NCBI GenBank assembly: GCA_022376465.1
Contig: JACDTU010000004.1
Location: 434,001-498,000, forward strand
DNA from: Cubamyces lactineus
Taxonomy: Eukaryota; Basidiomycota; Agaricomycetes; Polyporales; Polyporaceae
Length of the DNA stretch: 64,000 nt
Direction: 5' to 3'
The notes under the pieces: model-generated
What the model saw: the letters and a program-made list of their open reading frames with translations, nothing else
What the model was told of the DNA's origin: nothing
Databases searched by the model: none
Translations under genes and position numbers: made by a program
Part shown: positions 1-12,300 of the stretch, one piece after another
How positions within the stretch are numbered: the first letter of the stretch is position 1
Layout: the number at the start of each line of letters is the position of its first letter

Positions 1-91
1 ATCTGTTCTTGCATCGATGCTAGCACTGAGGAAGAGGTGAGCAGTCTCAGCCCCGTGCGCGAGCCGCGTTCTCACCTCGCTTCGCGCGTGG

Positions 92-1489
92 ATGTGCAGG
101 TCCGAGGGTGCGAGGTCCGTAGAAGCGAGATGTCGTCCAAACCCGCCCTCCAAAAGGCACGCGGTCACATTTCCCATAGAGCTCTGGATCCTGATCCTCA
201 GGGAAGCCCAGTACGACGACCTCCAACCGCGATACCGCTGGCTGCGACGTTACAGTCTCGTCTGCAGCGCCTGGCGGCCCTACGCACAAGAGCTTCTATT
301 CGCGCACGTTGCGCTACGCGGTTCGGGTCATTGCAAGGCCTTCCAGCGCGCGGTGCTTTGTCCGCACAACCCTGCACACGCAGAACGACTCCGGCGCGCA
401 GTACGCACGCTCTCGATGGTGATGGACCACCAGGAGATCTACCCGGACATAATCCAGCTGTGCCCGGCTCTGCGCGAGCTGCACCTCTGCATGTACCACG
501 CCACTTTTCGCCCAGACGTCCTCGCCGCGCTCGCGCACGCCGTCCCGCGCACCCTACGCGCGCTGCGTGTGCGGACGTACCACTACCCAGCGCTCTTCCA
601 GCTGCTCGCGCTTTTCCCGCACATCGAGTACCTCGAGGTGGACTGTAACAGTGTTACTGCGCCCGTCCCATCTCCGATCCCGTGCGACCCCCCGCGCTGG
701 CGCCTCCGCGAGCTGCGCTACACGAACCTACGACGGGGCACGCACGCGCTGGTAGAATGGGCGCTGTCCGGGCCCGGGCAGGGCTCGCGCGATACCCTCG
801 AGGGGCTGCGCGTGCAGTGCCCGTCCTTCAACCCCTCCGTGCTCCCGACGTTGGGGGTGTCGCGCCTGCGCTCGCTGGCGATCCCGCGCGTGGCGAACGG
901 GGACGACCTGTCGGTGCTGACGCACATCGAGGAGCTGTGGATGACGGCGCCGCGCTACCCGACGCCGACGTTCCTCCCGCTGCCGGCGAGCGTGCGCCAC
1001 CTCGCGCTGCACCCGCTGGCGGGGGCGGCTGAGGTCGACTACGAGAGCATCGAGTCGGAGCTCGCGACGTTCTATGAGCAGGCGGGGGCGCATCTGGAGG
1101 TCGTAACGTACCATAGGCGGTGCGACGAGGACGACGAGTCGGTGGAGGACGTGCGGATGCTGTACGACTTTTGCAAAGCGAGGGACCTGGAGTTCAGGCT
1201 TATGGACCCGCCATATGGATACTATGCGGGCGAGGTGCGTGTATGGGCACCAGTGTGTAGTTGGCAGCGGGTACTGAAGCTTGATACTTTGCAGCGTATA
1301 CCTTTCGAGCCAATATCCCAGTGCCCAAGGCTAGCACCGCAATCGTCGCGCAGATCTACTAAACAGGAACGATTGGGCTCCATTCTGAACGCCCCGAGGA
1401 AAAAACCAACGCTCACGCGCAAGCTCGCGAGATCGGCAAAGAAGGCCTTCGGAAGCACGATACATCCCGCATCGCTCGCTCGGCCATGA
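92..1489 (+). CDS. F-box-like protein (basidiomycete type)
   Basis: The N-terminal part has the layout of basidiomycete F-box proteins. An F-box-like helix pair sits at about residues 28-70 (FPIELWILILREA, then YSLVCSAWRPYAQELLF), followed by a long leucine-rich region that reads like degenerate LRR or beta/alpha repeats. Such proteins are expected to recruit substrates to SCF ubiquitin ligases; the substrate is unknown. The open frame is continuous, but a good donor (gtgcgt) at 1235 and acceptor (ttgcag) ending at 1294 enclose 60 nt, a multiple of three, so a small in-frame intron is likely and the protein would be about 445 aa. The C-terminal tail is basic (Lys/Arg-rich). The start at 92 is only the first in-frame ATG; an upstream exon outside the window is possible. 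The gene is convergent with the MPP-alpha gene, 145 bp away. Confidence 0.65.
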   Translation: MCRSEGARSVEARCRPNPPSKRHAVTFPIELWILILREAQYDDLQPRYRWLRRYSLVCSAWRPYAQELLFAHVALRGSGHCKAFQRAVLCPHNPAHAERLRRAVRTLSMVMDHQEIYPDIIQLCPALRELHLCMYHATFRPDVLAALAHAVPRTLRALRVRTYHYPALFQLLALFPHIEYLEVDCNSVTAPVPSPIPCDPPRWRLRELRYTNLRRGTHALVEWALSGPGQGSRDTLEGLRVQCPSFNPSVLPTLGVSRLRSLAIPRVANGDDLSVLTHIEELWMTAPRYPTPTFLPLPASVRHLALHPLAGAAEVDYESIESELATFYEQAGAHLEVVTYHRRCDEDDESVEDVRMLYDFCKARDLEFRLMDPPYGYYAGEVRVWAPVCSWQRVLKLDTLQRIPFEPISQCPRLAPQSSRRSTKQERLGSILNAPRKKPTLTRKLARSAKKAFGSTIHPASLARP

Positions 1490-1634
1490 TACTTTCTCAC
1501 AAACCCCAGAAACAGCGGCGGAGAGCAGAAAGGGGATGCCATTAGTGTGATTTGTAGTAACAGAGTCATAGTACAATGTGCTGGGATGGTGCAACGAGTC
1601 CGACAAAGAGGCGACAGGAGACGCGAAGTCCTTC

Positions 1635-3363
1635 TCACGCATCTGCCAGACCGTACTTGCGTAACGCACCGCGATAGTCCCCGACGTCTTCTTTGCCCAT
1701 GACCACGACGGTCGGACGAGCGGAGCTGCGGGGGCCGAAGATGCGGGCAGCAACGCGGCGAATCGTCTCCCCATCCACGGCGTCGATCTTCTCGCACATC
1801 TCAGAGACGGGGACCTTACGTCCGTGGACAAGAACCTAAGACCGCCGATGGGTATCATAGCGAAGGAGGTTCGACGGAGAAAACTCACCTGGCGACCGAG
1901 GTCTTCGACTTCGACGGCGCGGCTCTCGAGAGCCATCATCAAGCTCGACTTGAGCTGGTTTTTAGCACGGCTCAGCTCGGCCTTGGGGATGTTGGAGTAC
2001 AATAGAAGGCTGAGTTGGTGTGCTAAGTGAGGGAGGATGTGAGGAGGGCTGTCCGCATGCCGGCCACTCGAGGGCACAACGGATGCGAACAGGCCGAAGA
2101 GGGAGGAGTCAGTGTAGATGTGGTGGAAGGAGGCGCAGTGGTCGATTTGAGGGAAGCGGTTGAGGATATGTGTGTAAAGACGCGAGTACATGCCCTTTCC
2201 AGGACCGCCTGCGAGCGAATTGCGTCAGCGTACATAACAGGGGACGTAAGACGCCGTAGACTTACCTGCGGAGAAGCTACCTCCACCGCCCAGAAGTACT
2301 TGCATGGTCGCAACAGCGTATACATCATCGTCGTGGATACCAACGCCCTCATAAGCGAGGTACACATGATTGAACTCCGTGGAAGGATCGAAGATGAAGT
2401 GGTGCCCGCCGGTGTAGGTCGACTCCTTGTTCAGAGAGCCTGGTACGGGGATCTCGGGAGAAAGGTACGAAGATGCGGCGCGTGTGAGCGACTTGTATAA
2501 TGAGGGTGAAGATTGCTGGGAGGAGAGGAGGTTCGTAGGGACTTGCTGTGCGTTCGCAGCCAGACGCTGAGAAGAGGCTTTGGATGGCTGGAGGTGGCCG
2601 AAGTGCTTCTCCGCTAGCTCTACCAGCTCAGAGTGATCCATACCGGCTCCAGCAACGACCATGCGCCCCGGCGTATACCACTTTCTCATGAAACTCCGCA
2701 TAAGCTCCCCATTAATAACGTCTATTCGCTCCTCGGGACATAGGAGGGGGTTGCCGAGGCCCTTGCCGTTATACGCGACATGGTGCAGAATCTCCGGGAG
2801 GATCATCTCGGGCTTCGAGCTGACCTCGCGAAGCTCGTAGCGTGCAGCTTCCCGTTGCGCTTCGATCTCGTCTGGCGTGAAAGCGGGCTCCGTAACGGTG
2901 TCGGCAATGAGTGACAAGGCAAGAGGGGTTCCTTGGTGGAAATGGGAGGACTGGTACATGATGGACTCCCGTGCGGAAGAACAGAGGATTTGTCCACCGA
3001 GAGCGTCGATGTCGGCCGCCATTTGCTCCTCTGAGCGATTCCGAGTAGTCTGCACGGGACGTTAGTTCCGCGGCATATGGCTACAGTGCTCCGAGTACGC
3101 ACCTTGAAGGCCATCCTGTCTAAAAAGTGGCTCACGCCCGCCTCATCCGCAGCCTCGTATCGTGAACCAGCGTCAACGTAGAGCCCTACAGAAGAGAAGT
3201 GCCCTGGTGTGGATTCTGTTGCGACACGGAGGCCATTGGGAAGTGTCGTGATTTGCACTGGGGGGTCGACCGACTGAGATGCAAGCCCTGCCCTTGGTAC
3301 TGTATGGGATATATGCCTCCGTTGGGCAGACGAACGAAGGGTACGGATGGCGGCGCGACGCAT
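1635..3363 (-). CDS. Mitochondrial processing peptidase, alpha subunit
   Basis: This is the non-catalytic alpha subunit of the matrix MPP, which binds presequences and presents them to the beta subunit. Four exons fit perfectly in frame: 3363-3103, 3049-2266, 2208-1889 and 1835-1635, giving 521 aa. Residues 1-30 are Arg/Ser-rich without acids, as in a mitochondrial presequence. The M16 N-terminal domain follows (TTLPNGLRVATE). At the position of the zinc motif HxxEH of the beta subunit the sequence is SHFLDRMAFK, so the catalytic motif is absent, as expected for alpha. The glycine-rich loop typical of alpha subunits is present as LGGGGSFSAG, continued across an intron by GPGKGMYSRLY. The start at 3363 is chosen because the longer frame upstream runs through a tRNA gene. 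The C-terminal exon ends LRKYGLADA. Confidence 0.92.
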
Positions 3364-3477
3364 GGTGGTGGACGCAGAGGACGCGTTCAGACGCCCGACG
3401 ATGCCGACTGCTGTATTCACTCCATGACCAAGCACGCCGCCGACGGTCATGCGCGGTGTTATTTGGCACACACGGCC

Positions 3478-3482
3478 AAAAA
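3478..3482 (-). terminator. Pol III T-run terminator of tRNA-Cys
   Basis: Five consecutive T residues (minus strand) begin three bases after the discriminator base of the tRNA-Cys gene, the normal RNA polymerase III termination signal. Confidence 0.8.
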
Positions 3483-3485
3483 GAC

Positions 3486-3557
3486 AGGCCCCACCGTGGT
3501 TCGAACACGGGACCACACGATCTGCAATCGTATGCTCTACCACTGAGCTATAAGGCC
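3486..3557 (-). tRNA. tRNA-Cys (anticodon GCA)
   Basis: On the minus strand a complete cloverleaf can be drawn. The acceptor GGCCTTA pairs with TGGGGCC (two G-U pairs), the D arm is GCTC-AGTGGTA-GAGC, the anticodon arm has loop TTGCAGA with anticodon GCA, and the T arm is CCGTG-TTCGAAC-CACGG. The discriminator base is U, as expected for tRNA-Cys. There is no intron. The gene lies 122 bp upstream of the MPP-alpha start codon on the same strand. Confidence 0.93.
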
Positions 3558-3834
3558 ATGCGCTTCTTTTTTGCCTGCATTGATCAGTCCGTTCTTCCAT
3601 ACCGGGCCACCTGTGATTGGCTCGCAAAACGGCCCTCAGTTAACAGTTCTCCTAGTTCAACGAACGGTGACACTGCAAGGGAACATGATGCACCGGCCTG
3701 ACTCCTGCCCCAGTGCTCTTACAAGTGTGCATATGTTTGCTGAGCATTCCCACACGCGACTTCTCAAATTGAATCTTGAATCAAATCACCATCAGAATGA
3801 GTGAGTATGGCATGCGTTCTTACTCGGTCAGATC

Positions 3835-4200
3835 TCAGCCGTCTTGAGATGTGCTGACAAGTCTTTGCAGATCAATGAGCTCGAGGTCCACGATTGGTGG
3901 CTCGGTTTGCTCCACAGGCTCAGCGAGGACATAAATCGCGGATAGACGAAGAGCGATACCGGTGCGACGCCCTTCGTGATACCCATCAGTTGGCTCGAAT
4001 TCGAAAGATGAAGCAAGCCGTCTTCTGTATGAACTAGGTATCCAGCGTCGCTCAGCACAGTCCATGATTTGCGTGCAGCGAAAGTATGTGTCAGCCAACC
4101 AATCATCTAACATGACACAGGTTGCTGTGGGCCTGTGGCCTATGTGAAGAGCCTCTCTGTCGACGGACGACCGCGCTTCATCTTGCTTCATCCATTCCAC
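3835..4200 (-). CDS. Small hypothetical ORF
   Basis: An uninterrupted 121-codon frame is present that I do not recognise. It is mildly acidic and has no membrane segment or signal peptide. It sits in a 1.25-kb interval between the tRNA-Cys gene and the DUF6534 gene that otherwise shows nothing. A second overlapping frame (3828-4106) also stays open, so this could be chance or the remnant of a gene. No intron signal clearly extends it. Confidence 0.2.
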   Translation of the reverse strand: MEWMKQDEARSSVDREALHIGHRPTATCVMLDDWLADTYFRCTQIMDCAERRWIPSSYRRRLASSFEFEPTDGYHEGRRTGIALRLSAIYVLAEPVEQTEPPIVDLELIDLQRLVSTSQDG

Positions 4201-4613
4201 CGGGGGACCAGTGCCGCTTTTGATCGAGGCCCCGAAGCAGAAAAGACTGAGTGCAGCGGTTATTCCGGTCGCTATGTTTTGTGGGTGCAGAGTTCCGAAG
4301 GATTTGCGAACGAGTCAAGCGCCCTGATTGGTCCTCTTGCCCAACGCCTCGTCCTCTGGCGCTCGTTTGTGTCGCCGCCCCTTCGCACAGCGGCGTTCAA
4401 GACGTCTCGCGAAGTCGGATAAACCGTAATTGCTTCGCAGGGTGTGCGGAGGTGTCCTCGATTGCGACGGCAGGCTGAAGGCTGCAGCCGCTGGCCTCGT
4501 AAGCTCTTGAAATAGCTCTCTGCACCAGTTTTCGCCCCCCTTCCCTCCTCCCTTCTGGCCTTTTATCGCCTCTTCTGCATGCTGGACGACCCCCGGGGTG
4601 AACGCGGCTGAAG

Positions 4614-6767
4614 ATGGTTCTCCTGTCCGAGTCGAATCTCAAGACGAGCCTGGGTGCCATCCTCTTCGGTGGCATGGTCTGCACAGGGTGCGGTCCACGG
4701 AATGCATCTCCCGTACTCCTCTTGACGTCTTTTCCCCAGGCTCTCCGGCGTTGTCGGAATGCAGACCGTCCTCTACTTCCGTCTGTTCACCCGCGACTTG
4801 ACGTCTACGAAAGTCAAGGTAAGGTTTATCCGAATATAGCTCCTACGCAGAGCTATGCATTGAGCATCCGTGACGCGACATATCGTACAGGTCGCGATCG
4901 TTTTGTAAGTCTTGCGCGCGGGTTGATTGCGGTGGCAGCCTTACTCACACCTGTCTGCGCAGCTTCCTTGACATGCTGCACTCGGCGATGATAGCCGCGG
5001 CGAACTACATGTACTTCGTCAGTCATTTCGGGGAAGAGGACGTCACCGATCGTGTATTCTGGTAGGCGCCCACCTCGGCCTCCATACAATCCGAGTCGAT
5101 TCGACTGACTGGTTGTGTTATGTAGGGCCGTCGGCGTGAGTACATAGTCCAGAAGGTTTCTTTCTCGTCGTCATTGACTCCCGATCTAGGTATCAATAGC
5201 TTTAACGGTGAGTTTTCCTCAACGCGTCTGTTACGAGGACTGACTAGCTCATCGTCCGACAGGCGTTGATCACCGTGTGTGTACATTTGTGAGTGCTGCA
5301 CAATTTGCTACTGGCTTTACTCGTAATTTACTCTGTTTAGGTTCTTTGCGTTCCGTCTCTTCAAATGTCAGTGCACAAGCGTCGTCTGCAAGCTTCTATG
5401 CTGACCTTCCGATGTAGTAAGCAAGCGCAACTACTGGATCACCGTACCTATCGTCAGTAGTACGCTATATTATGATCGTATCTCTGCGGTACTTACCTGT
5501 ACCCCTCTCAACAGGCTGTGCTTGCAGTAGCACGAGTAGGTGAGAAGGAGTATACATGCTCACACTCGACACAGAATTGCTTACATTTGTTTCCGGAAAT
5601 GTAGTGGCTGCCTTTGGTAAGCGTTCATTGCTATTCCTTCTGCCGTGATCTGACATGGACGGTATTTGTAGTCACTGCGGTCGAGTTGTGAGTGGACCTC
5701 TCACTTTCCTCGTCGGGCCGCGCTAACTCATCGAACGAACAGAATCAGACTCAAGAGCTTCTATGAATTTGGGCAGCGCTTCCGAGTGAGCGGGTTTTCT
5801 CCTGTCTTTCCTGGGTGTACGCTGATCCTCGCGGGTGTAGTGGGTCTTCACTCTTGGACTCGTGCTGTCCTCCGTAGTTGACGGGCTCATCACTGCCGGG
5901 CTGTGCTTCTACCTCCGTAGACACCGAGGGGGCACTGGGAGGTAAGCATTGGATGGTCGTGTTGTCTCCGCATTGACCAATCTGACATATCGTGATAGAT
6001 TCGATCACATCCTGAACGCAGTGACTCTGTACACCATCGAGAACGGTCTGCTCACTTCGTAAGTCTTCATCCCGCGTCTTGGATGCGATCGGTGGGATTG
6101 AACGACTGTACAGAGTGACCACGCTCGTATCCCTGATCTTCGTAAGTCAGCCGCAGATGAGTTTGGCCGACGGAGCTAATTATGCCATATTCTCGCCTAT
6201 TCAGTGGCTAGTGAAGTCAGATGAGCTGATCTATTTGGGGCTGCACTTCGCAATCAGCAAGCGTACGTTGTTCACCCAATGCTTGTAGATGTCGTCTTTG
6301 TGCTAATCCTAACGACGCGCCCTAGTCTACGCGAACTCTTTCCTCGCTTCGTGAGTCGCAGCCACATGTACTCCTTGACAATCGCTCACGTCATGTTTGA
6401 AGGATGAACGCGAGGAAGAGTCTCATGGCGCAATCGACGTCGCAGTCCACGAGCGGCCATCGTCTCCCCGTCATTTTCCCTACTCAGCGAGGGCTTGGCG
6501 ATCGTTCGGTATGTCATCACACAGAACTCTCGTCTCGTCTGTCAGCTGAGGTGTAACACAGAACGCTGGTCAGCTCGACCTCGGTATTCAGACAAGAGTG
6601 AGTTTCTCCTATGAGCCTTCGACTGCTCATTGGCTGAATGCCACTCGCACCAGGTACACATCACCGTGGACAAGACGACCGACTACGTCCCAGAATCGGC
6701 CCACGAGAACTCGTCTTCGGACCAGCTATCCGCAGACCAAAAGGGCGCGGGCATGTCCCGAGCCTAA
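4614..6767 (+). CDS. DUF6534-family seven-helix membrane protein
   Basis: This gene is fragmented into about 14 short exons but can be rebuilt by splice sites. Exon 1 gives NLKTSLGAILFGGMVCTG, then LSGVVGMQTVLYFRLF, then FFLDMLHSAMIAAANYMYF, ALITVFFAFRLFKLSKRNYW, RWVFTLGLVLSSVVDGLI, and finally FDHILNAVTLYTIENGLLTS with LGLHFAISKLYANSFLASMN. These are the hydrophobic helices and signature ending (…SKLYANSFLASMNAR) of the large mushroom family annotated as DUF6534, typically seven-transmembrane proteins of unknown function in Agaricomycetes. The cytosolic tail is Ser/Gln-rich and ends GAGMSRA. Location is probably the plasma membrane or endomembranes; no ligand or partner is known. Exon joints for the micro-exons are inferred, the family call is firm. 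Confidence 0.8.
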
Positions 6768-7056
6768 GCGCGGCCACATCCTCGTCGCCCGTCTCACTCG
6801 TTACGACTTTCCTCCAGAGCTACTTCGCGCTGACTATGGAATATGGATGTCTTGTTTCAGTACATACCCTTGTCACACCAGTCCGATCTTTTCTACCGTA
6901 TCGTTGGGCACACCTTATCACATACTGTGCCGCTTCGCAGGCCCACGTCGCGCGCGAGGGACACTGTTGTTCTAATACTACTTACACCCTTTTGATTTGG
7001 ATTACGTTTCCGTAGCACCGGCCGTATAACATACTCCATCACGTTTCCTATGACCT

Positions 7057-8976
7057 TCAGCGAGTTTTCCGCCCAAGAAGAGGTATCATGTCACCGAGGT
7101 TGTGATGGAACACATGCCCACGTTCTCTCTTGACGTACACCAGGTAGGTGGATGCTCCGGCGACGACGCTGATGTAGGATGCCAGCGCGGCATACTTGAA
7201 CTGCGATGGCCGGCTCAAGATGATAGTGAGGATGTACTACAACCGAAATAAGTGGGTCAATACGTGGGATCTACATCCACGACGCTATTAGCATCTTGAC
7301 AGAACTGCCGTACCTTTAGCATATCAGCAACATTTTGGAGGGAGTACTGCAACGCAGTGCTATTGAACTTCCATGAGTGATCGCGCACGGGTCAATTTGG
7401 TGCAGACATAGATACTCACAGCGAATTCCGCCGGGGATGTGCGGCCAATGCTAGCTGCAGCTCCTTCAATTGGCACAAGTCGAACGCCCAAAGGCCAATC
7501 CGCGAGAGCATCATTCCTGAGAGGTGCAGTCAGATATTTCGACACCGCTTTACGTATTGATTGTCGGATGGCTCACCGCCGAATAGCAGAGCAGCGTTCC
7601 AGGCAGGTCCTCGGGACCCGTCTGCAGGAGCGCCGACGTAGAAGGTGATGAGCACAGGAAGCAGACAAAGCACCTCTGACCTATTGACAAGTAAGCTTGT
7701 GCAGCCGCCCTGCAAAACGTTGAACCTACCAGATGCTCCAATTCCCTGCCCGGACAAGTCCTAGCTTCCTCTCGAGGAACGGCATTGCCAAGGTACCCGC
7801 GAGACCAGCGACCACGTTTAACCCTCGCATCCCCGCCAGGAAAGGATCGCTGTACGCGTGCGCCTTGAGATAGCTCAGCATTGTGCCGTCGAAGCTGAGC
7901 ACAGTGAGGTACAGGCATGAGATGGCGACAGAGGACAGGAAGATTGGGTATTGAGAGAATTCCCGCCAATCGAGGACTATGGACTTGAGTCTCTGCACGA
8001 CTTTGTTCCACACTAGGATGTGGAGAGGACTTGTTTGAGCGTTTTGAGACTGTTCGTCCCGAGCGTGTACCCGTCGGCTTGCCTCTCTTGCCGCCTGCGC
8101 TTCTCGCAGCGCGGGGAAGCGGCGATAAGATATCTCGATCCCTTGTTCTGAGCGTCAGTATATCGGTGTTCCCCCATCAAGTCTTACATAAACATACACA
8201 GCAGTTCAAATAGCATGCAAGCGACCTCGACCCCGCATAGGAAGATAGCGGCGAAGCGGTACGACGCCGCAGTGGTCAACAACGACACGAACAAGGGCGC
8301 AAGGAGCTTGCAGAGCAAATCAATGCGCCTCATGTAGGTGTTGAGTGTGGTGAGATGGGCGGATGAGCCTGCTGCGATGGATGTCACCCATTCTCGCTCA
8401 ACGGCGACGGAGATGGTGACTCCGGAGAGGTTGTGAACGCATCCGCCTACAACAATCAAAGCGAACATGGCGGAGGCAAGTCCTCTCTTCCAGGGTCTGG
8501 TAGACTCTGACGCAGGGGGAAGACGGTACAGCAGGACGAGGCTCGCTGCGTACATCGCGCAAGCAGCAAGTTTGATGGTGACGATGCTGGCACGGACGAT
8601 ACGCAGGTTGTGGTGCTCGTCGACCAGCCTGCCAGCCCAGCCGGATAGCACTATGCCTGCTGCGGTCGTTGAAAACCCATAGATGGATGCCGGAAGGAGG
8701 GTGTCGGGGAACAGAGAGACCAAGAGAAGATACACTGCAAACTCGGCGGTGCGTAGTCCCCAGGAACTGATCCAATGTCTGATGAATCCGACATTCGGTG
8801 TGAATAAAGAGAGACTCTTACTTAGAGAAGTGCTGGACAAGTAAAGTAGCCAAGGCAGTACGATCAAGTCGTAAATCCTCTGACCCAGTATCTGGCGCAG
8901 AGGTACCAGTTAATCCCGATGGTGCTTGTACAGCAGCAAGCTCAACTGCATCGGCTCCGTTGTCGGACGTGCACAT
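7057..8976 (-). CDS. Ferroportin-like (SLC40) metal exporter
   Basis: This is a multi-pass membrane transporter of the ferroportin family, which exports ferrous iron or related divalent metals. The N-terminal half is diagnostic: LVQHFSKHWISSWGLRTAEF, then FPDTLLPASIYGF and RLVDEHHNLRI with several hydrophobic helices. The middle (SQYPIFLSSVAISCLYLTVL, SFDGTMLSYLKAHAY) and a C terminus with helices and YVKRERGHVFHH follow in later exons. Joining the exon ending HFS to HWISS needs an intron at the GTAAGA donor, which fits the frame. The chosen start (MCTSDNGADAV) is at 8976. An open exon at 9270-9016, starting MSGSTATLTLS and ending SNAQKR before a GTGTAT donor, could be a first exon joined in frame to KMCTSDN. 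Small exons near 7360-7750 are approximate. Confidence 0.78.
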
Positions 8977-9357
8977 CTTCTGTCAATACTTGTCAGCTAA
9001 CTATAAGATAACTTCCTATGAAGATACATACACGCGTTTCTGAGCGTTGCTGACATAGGACGAGGTCACAGGGGGAGGCCGAGCATCATACGATGATGGG
9101 AAACCGGGAAGGTACTCCCCGATCCGAGGCGGTGGCTGTGCACCCACTTGCTCAACACTCGCAAATCGCCAGGTTTGACCAGAATGGCTACATTCCCCAC
9201 AATCCTCGTAACAAAACTTGTAGGGGGGGTGGGCTGAGCTCAAAGTGAGAGTAGCTGTACTACCCGACACTCTGCAACACGCTCGCTTTCGACATCGTAA
9301 TCATTACGAGGGTATATCCGTTCACATCATAAACCCAAACAACACAGTATGTAGACA

Positions 9358-12300
9358 CTAGGGGGATTCTGAGAATAATGCAGCAAAAACCTGAATGGAA
9401 GTCAGATCAGATGTCCCATAGTCCAAAAGAAACCAACACACCTCGTCAACGATCGTATAGGCCAGATGTTGGTTAAGCCGCCGGTTCTGCATGACAGCGA
9501 ATATCCTACGAGCGCCTCGTCGTGCGTTCGAGCGGCCAATCATATTCGCCACAAGGTCTACGAAAAGCTCCCTGTTAGCAGACTGCACCAACTGAGGAGC
9601 TAGCTTGCCTACCTGGCATAAGGGCGGACAACTTGCGGTTGGCCTCATCCCTTGTATGGAGCTTCTCTTCGACTGTGCGGGGAACGCTGGGAGGCTTGAG
9701 GCTACCACCGGGCCACATTTGGTCTCGGAATGTGTTGATATACATCATCAGATGAGGCTCATCCAAGAACGACTTGACCGTCTCGCGCAGCTTCCTGTAG
9801 GCTTTCAGTCAGAATTCGCAAGACGATGATGAGCAAAAACACTGACCGCTCGATCGTCGTTCCAAGTACTTGCTGCAGGATGATGACGATAGCTTGTCTC
9901 CGCAACCAGTTGTTCTTCTTGTCTAGCTCGAAAACCGCAAGAATGAAGTCGCATATCGGGGAAGAGAACGTCGACGTGCTCGTCTCGCCATCTAGGGGCT
10001 TCAGGTCTCCCGACAGGTGCATTAGCGCATCCTCTGAGGCGGATTTCCCTGATGCTCTCAGCGCCTGCGCTACCAAATCCTCGTCGTGGATCGCTGTCCC
10101 AGTGATCCCGGCGAACTCTGCAGCTTGGGTGGTAAGGCGCTGGATGATAACGTCGAGCATAGAGGGCCCGAAGAACATATCGTCGATGCTTTCGGCGACC
10201 GACTGGTACATCGTCCGCACGAGCCCATGACCTGGGAATGCAGAACCTGCCGCTGGTGCCTTAGATGCCGGCGGAGGTTCGGTCGCCATGAAGGGCGAGT
10301 CGCGAGAGAGGAAAGCTCGAAGTTCCTCGCTCTCGCAGACAGCGGGTATCGCGATGAGACTCTAAAGCTACAGTCAGCGAGTAGCTGGCCACGCAATTTC
10401 CAGCGCGACTCACCTGAAGGTATTTCTCCAGAGCAATCCGCCTGCTATCGACGAAGCTCCCAGAGAGCGAAGTCACGAGGCGCTTGCCCGGGAAGTCCAA
10501 GTTCCTCACCAATACATACTTCTCTCGGAGCTTGTTGTGCATGTTGAAGAATTCGTTATACCGTCGAGCGACGACCCACCCTGACGAGAAGCTGCCATCC
10601 TGTGCCAGCTGCTGCACCTCGATGAGGTACCTCACTACCTGTTTCCCATCTTCTTCCCCGACCGTCGAGTTCACGATCGCAACCCTCGTCCGATCCGAGA
10701 CTAGCCTGTTCGCACTCTCCTGCTGCTCGTACTGGCTCTTCTGGAAGCGCAGTTCCCGGAGCTCGCGAGTGAGCGCGCTCTTGGACTTGCGCAACAACCG
10801 GAGCTCCTGCGCATCGCCGCTGAGTTCCGCCTTCTTGATGAGCGTGTCGAGCATCGCGTCCTGCGTCTGCAGCTTCCCGATCTTGTTCGCCAGCCGCTCG
10901 ATCTCGTGCGAGAGCTGCAGGTCGCCAGGTCCCGCAAGTTGGAACGAGCCGTGCTCCTTCTCCGCCTCCTCCTCCTCGCCAAGACCGTGTTCTTCTTCTT
11001 CCGCGTCGTCGTCAAAAACCATTCGCCGCTTACCCTCTCGTGCGAGGCGCGGAATTTCGGGAAGGATTGTCGAGTCTTGCAAGCTCAAGTTGTCGGAAGA
11101 GCTGTTTGCGCGAGGCTCCTCATGCTGCTTGTCGAGTGCGATGATGTCTGTGAGGGCAGCTTGAATCGCCTCCATCCTCTGCGATTGCTCTTGCTGTTCG
11201 GCATCCTCAGGATCGTCGAAGAGCGGCGCGCGAGGTGCGGAATTCGAAGGGCTGTCATGGACCGGTGACATCAGGACTTGCAAATTGGAGACAGCAGGAC
11301 GTGGGGTAGTCGCAGCAGTGTTAGAGACGGTGTTGGGGGAGGGGGAGTGGCGAGAAGGTCCGCTGATGGCTGGCGAGGATTCCGAGCGAAATATTGTTGG
11401 CTTGCCACCCGTCAACAAGGGGTGGCTCCCCCCGCGGGTAGGGCGGATAGTGTTCCCAGCCTCTGAGGATTGTCGAGTGGACGTCGGTGAACGGCTGCCC
11501 CCTGGGCTAGTCAGGTCGTCTGTGGATCTCCCAGCATTGGCTTGTATGTCAGCGATAGCGCGAAACCAGAGCTCCGACCTCTGGAACTCCTCGAAATCCT
11601 GTTCCATTTCGCGCTCAACTTGCCTTTGAGCCAGCATGACGCTCCGGCGAACCCGCCTCTCCGATGCAGGCGTCGACGTCTCTGCGCTTTGCCCGAAGGA
11701 GCGGATAGTGTTGATGTGCTTCTGCGAGACCGAGTTGAGTAGCGGGTCCGGGACCGGACTTGAGAAGTATAGCTCGTTGATGAGCGAGATATCCTCCTTG
11801 AGCGTCGCAGATTGGGCAGGGTCAAGGAGCGTCTCGTCATCTTCGTCCGAGCTACCGGAGTCAACAGATTCAAGAGGATTCTTGAAGCTCTCTACGGTCA
11901 GCCAGAACTGGACGAGAAGTGACCGCTGTCGGCGATCCATGAATTCCATGAAATAGGACAGTGAGCTAGGGTTGGTAAGAAGATCGCGCAGGGACAGAGG
12001 CGATGTGGTGGGTGTCTCTTGATAGATTATCTGACGCTTCATTACTTTCAGTATGTGTGTATGCGCGAGGGAGATGGAGATGCACGCACTGAATCGGCTT
12101 CGCCGCCAAGCACCACGATGCGCTTCTCGACCTTGCGCTTGGCTGTGTATAACCGGTCGAGGAAAGCCACAATGTCTTCGGTCTTCTCACCATTGATCCA
12201 ATCAGAGTTTGCATTATTGGCTACAGGTCCCTATGAGCTGAAGTCTTCGCTTTCTCGGACTGGGCACGCGACCTACCCAATAATGCACGCGTCCTACGAA

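Noticed and set aside
37..648. Long plus-strand frame overlapping the F-box gene
   Set aside because: Arg/Ala/Pro-rich with no domain; it is an off-frame shadow of GC-rich F-box coding sequence.
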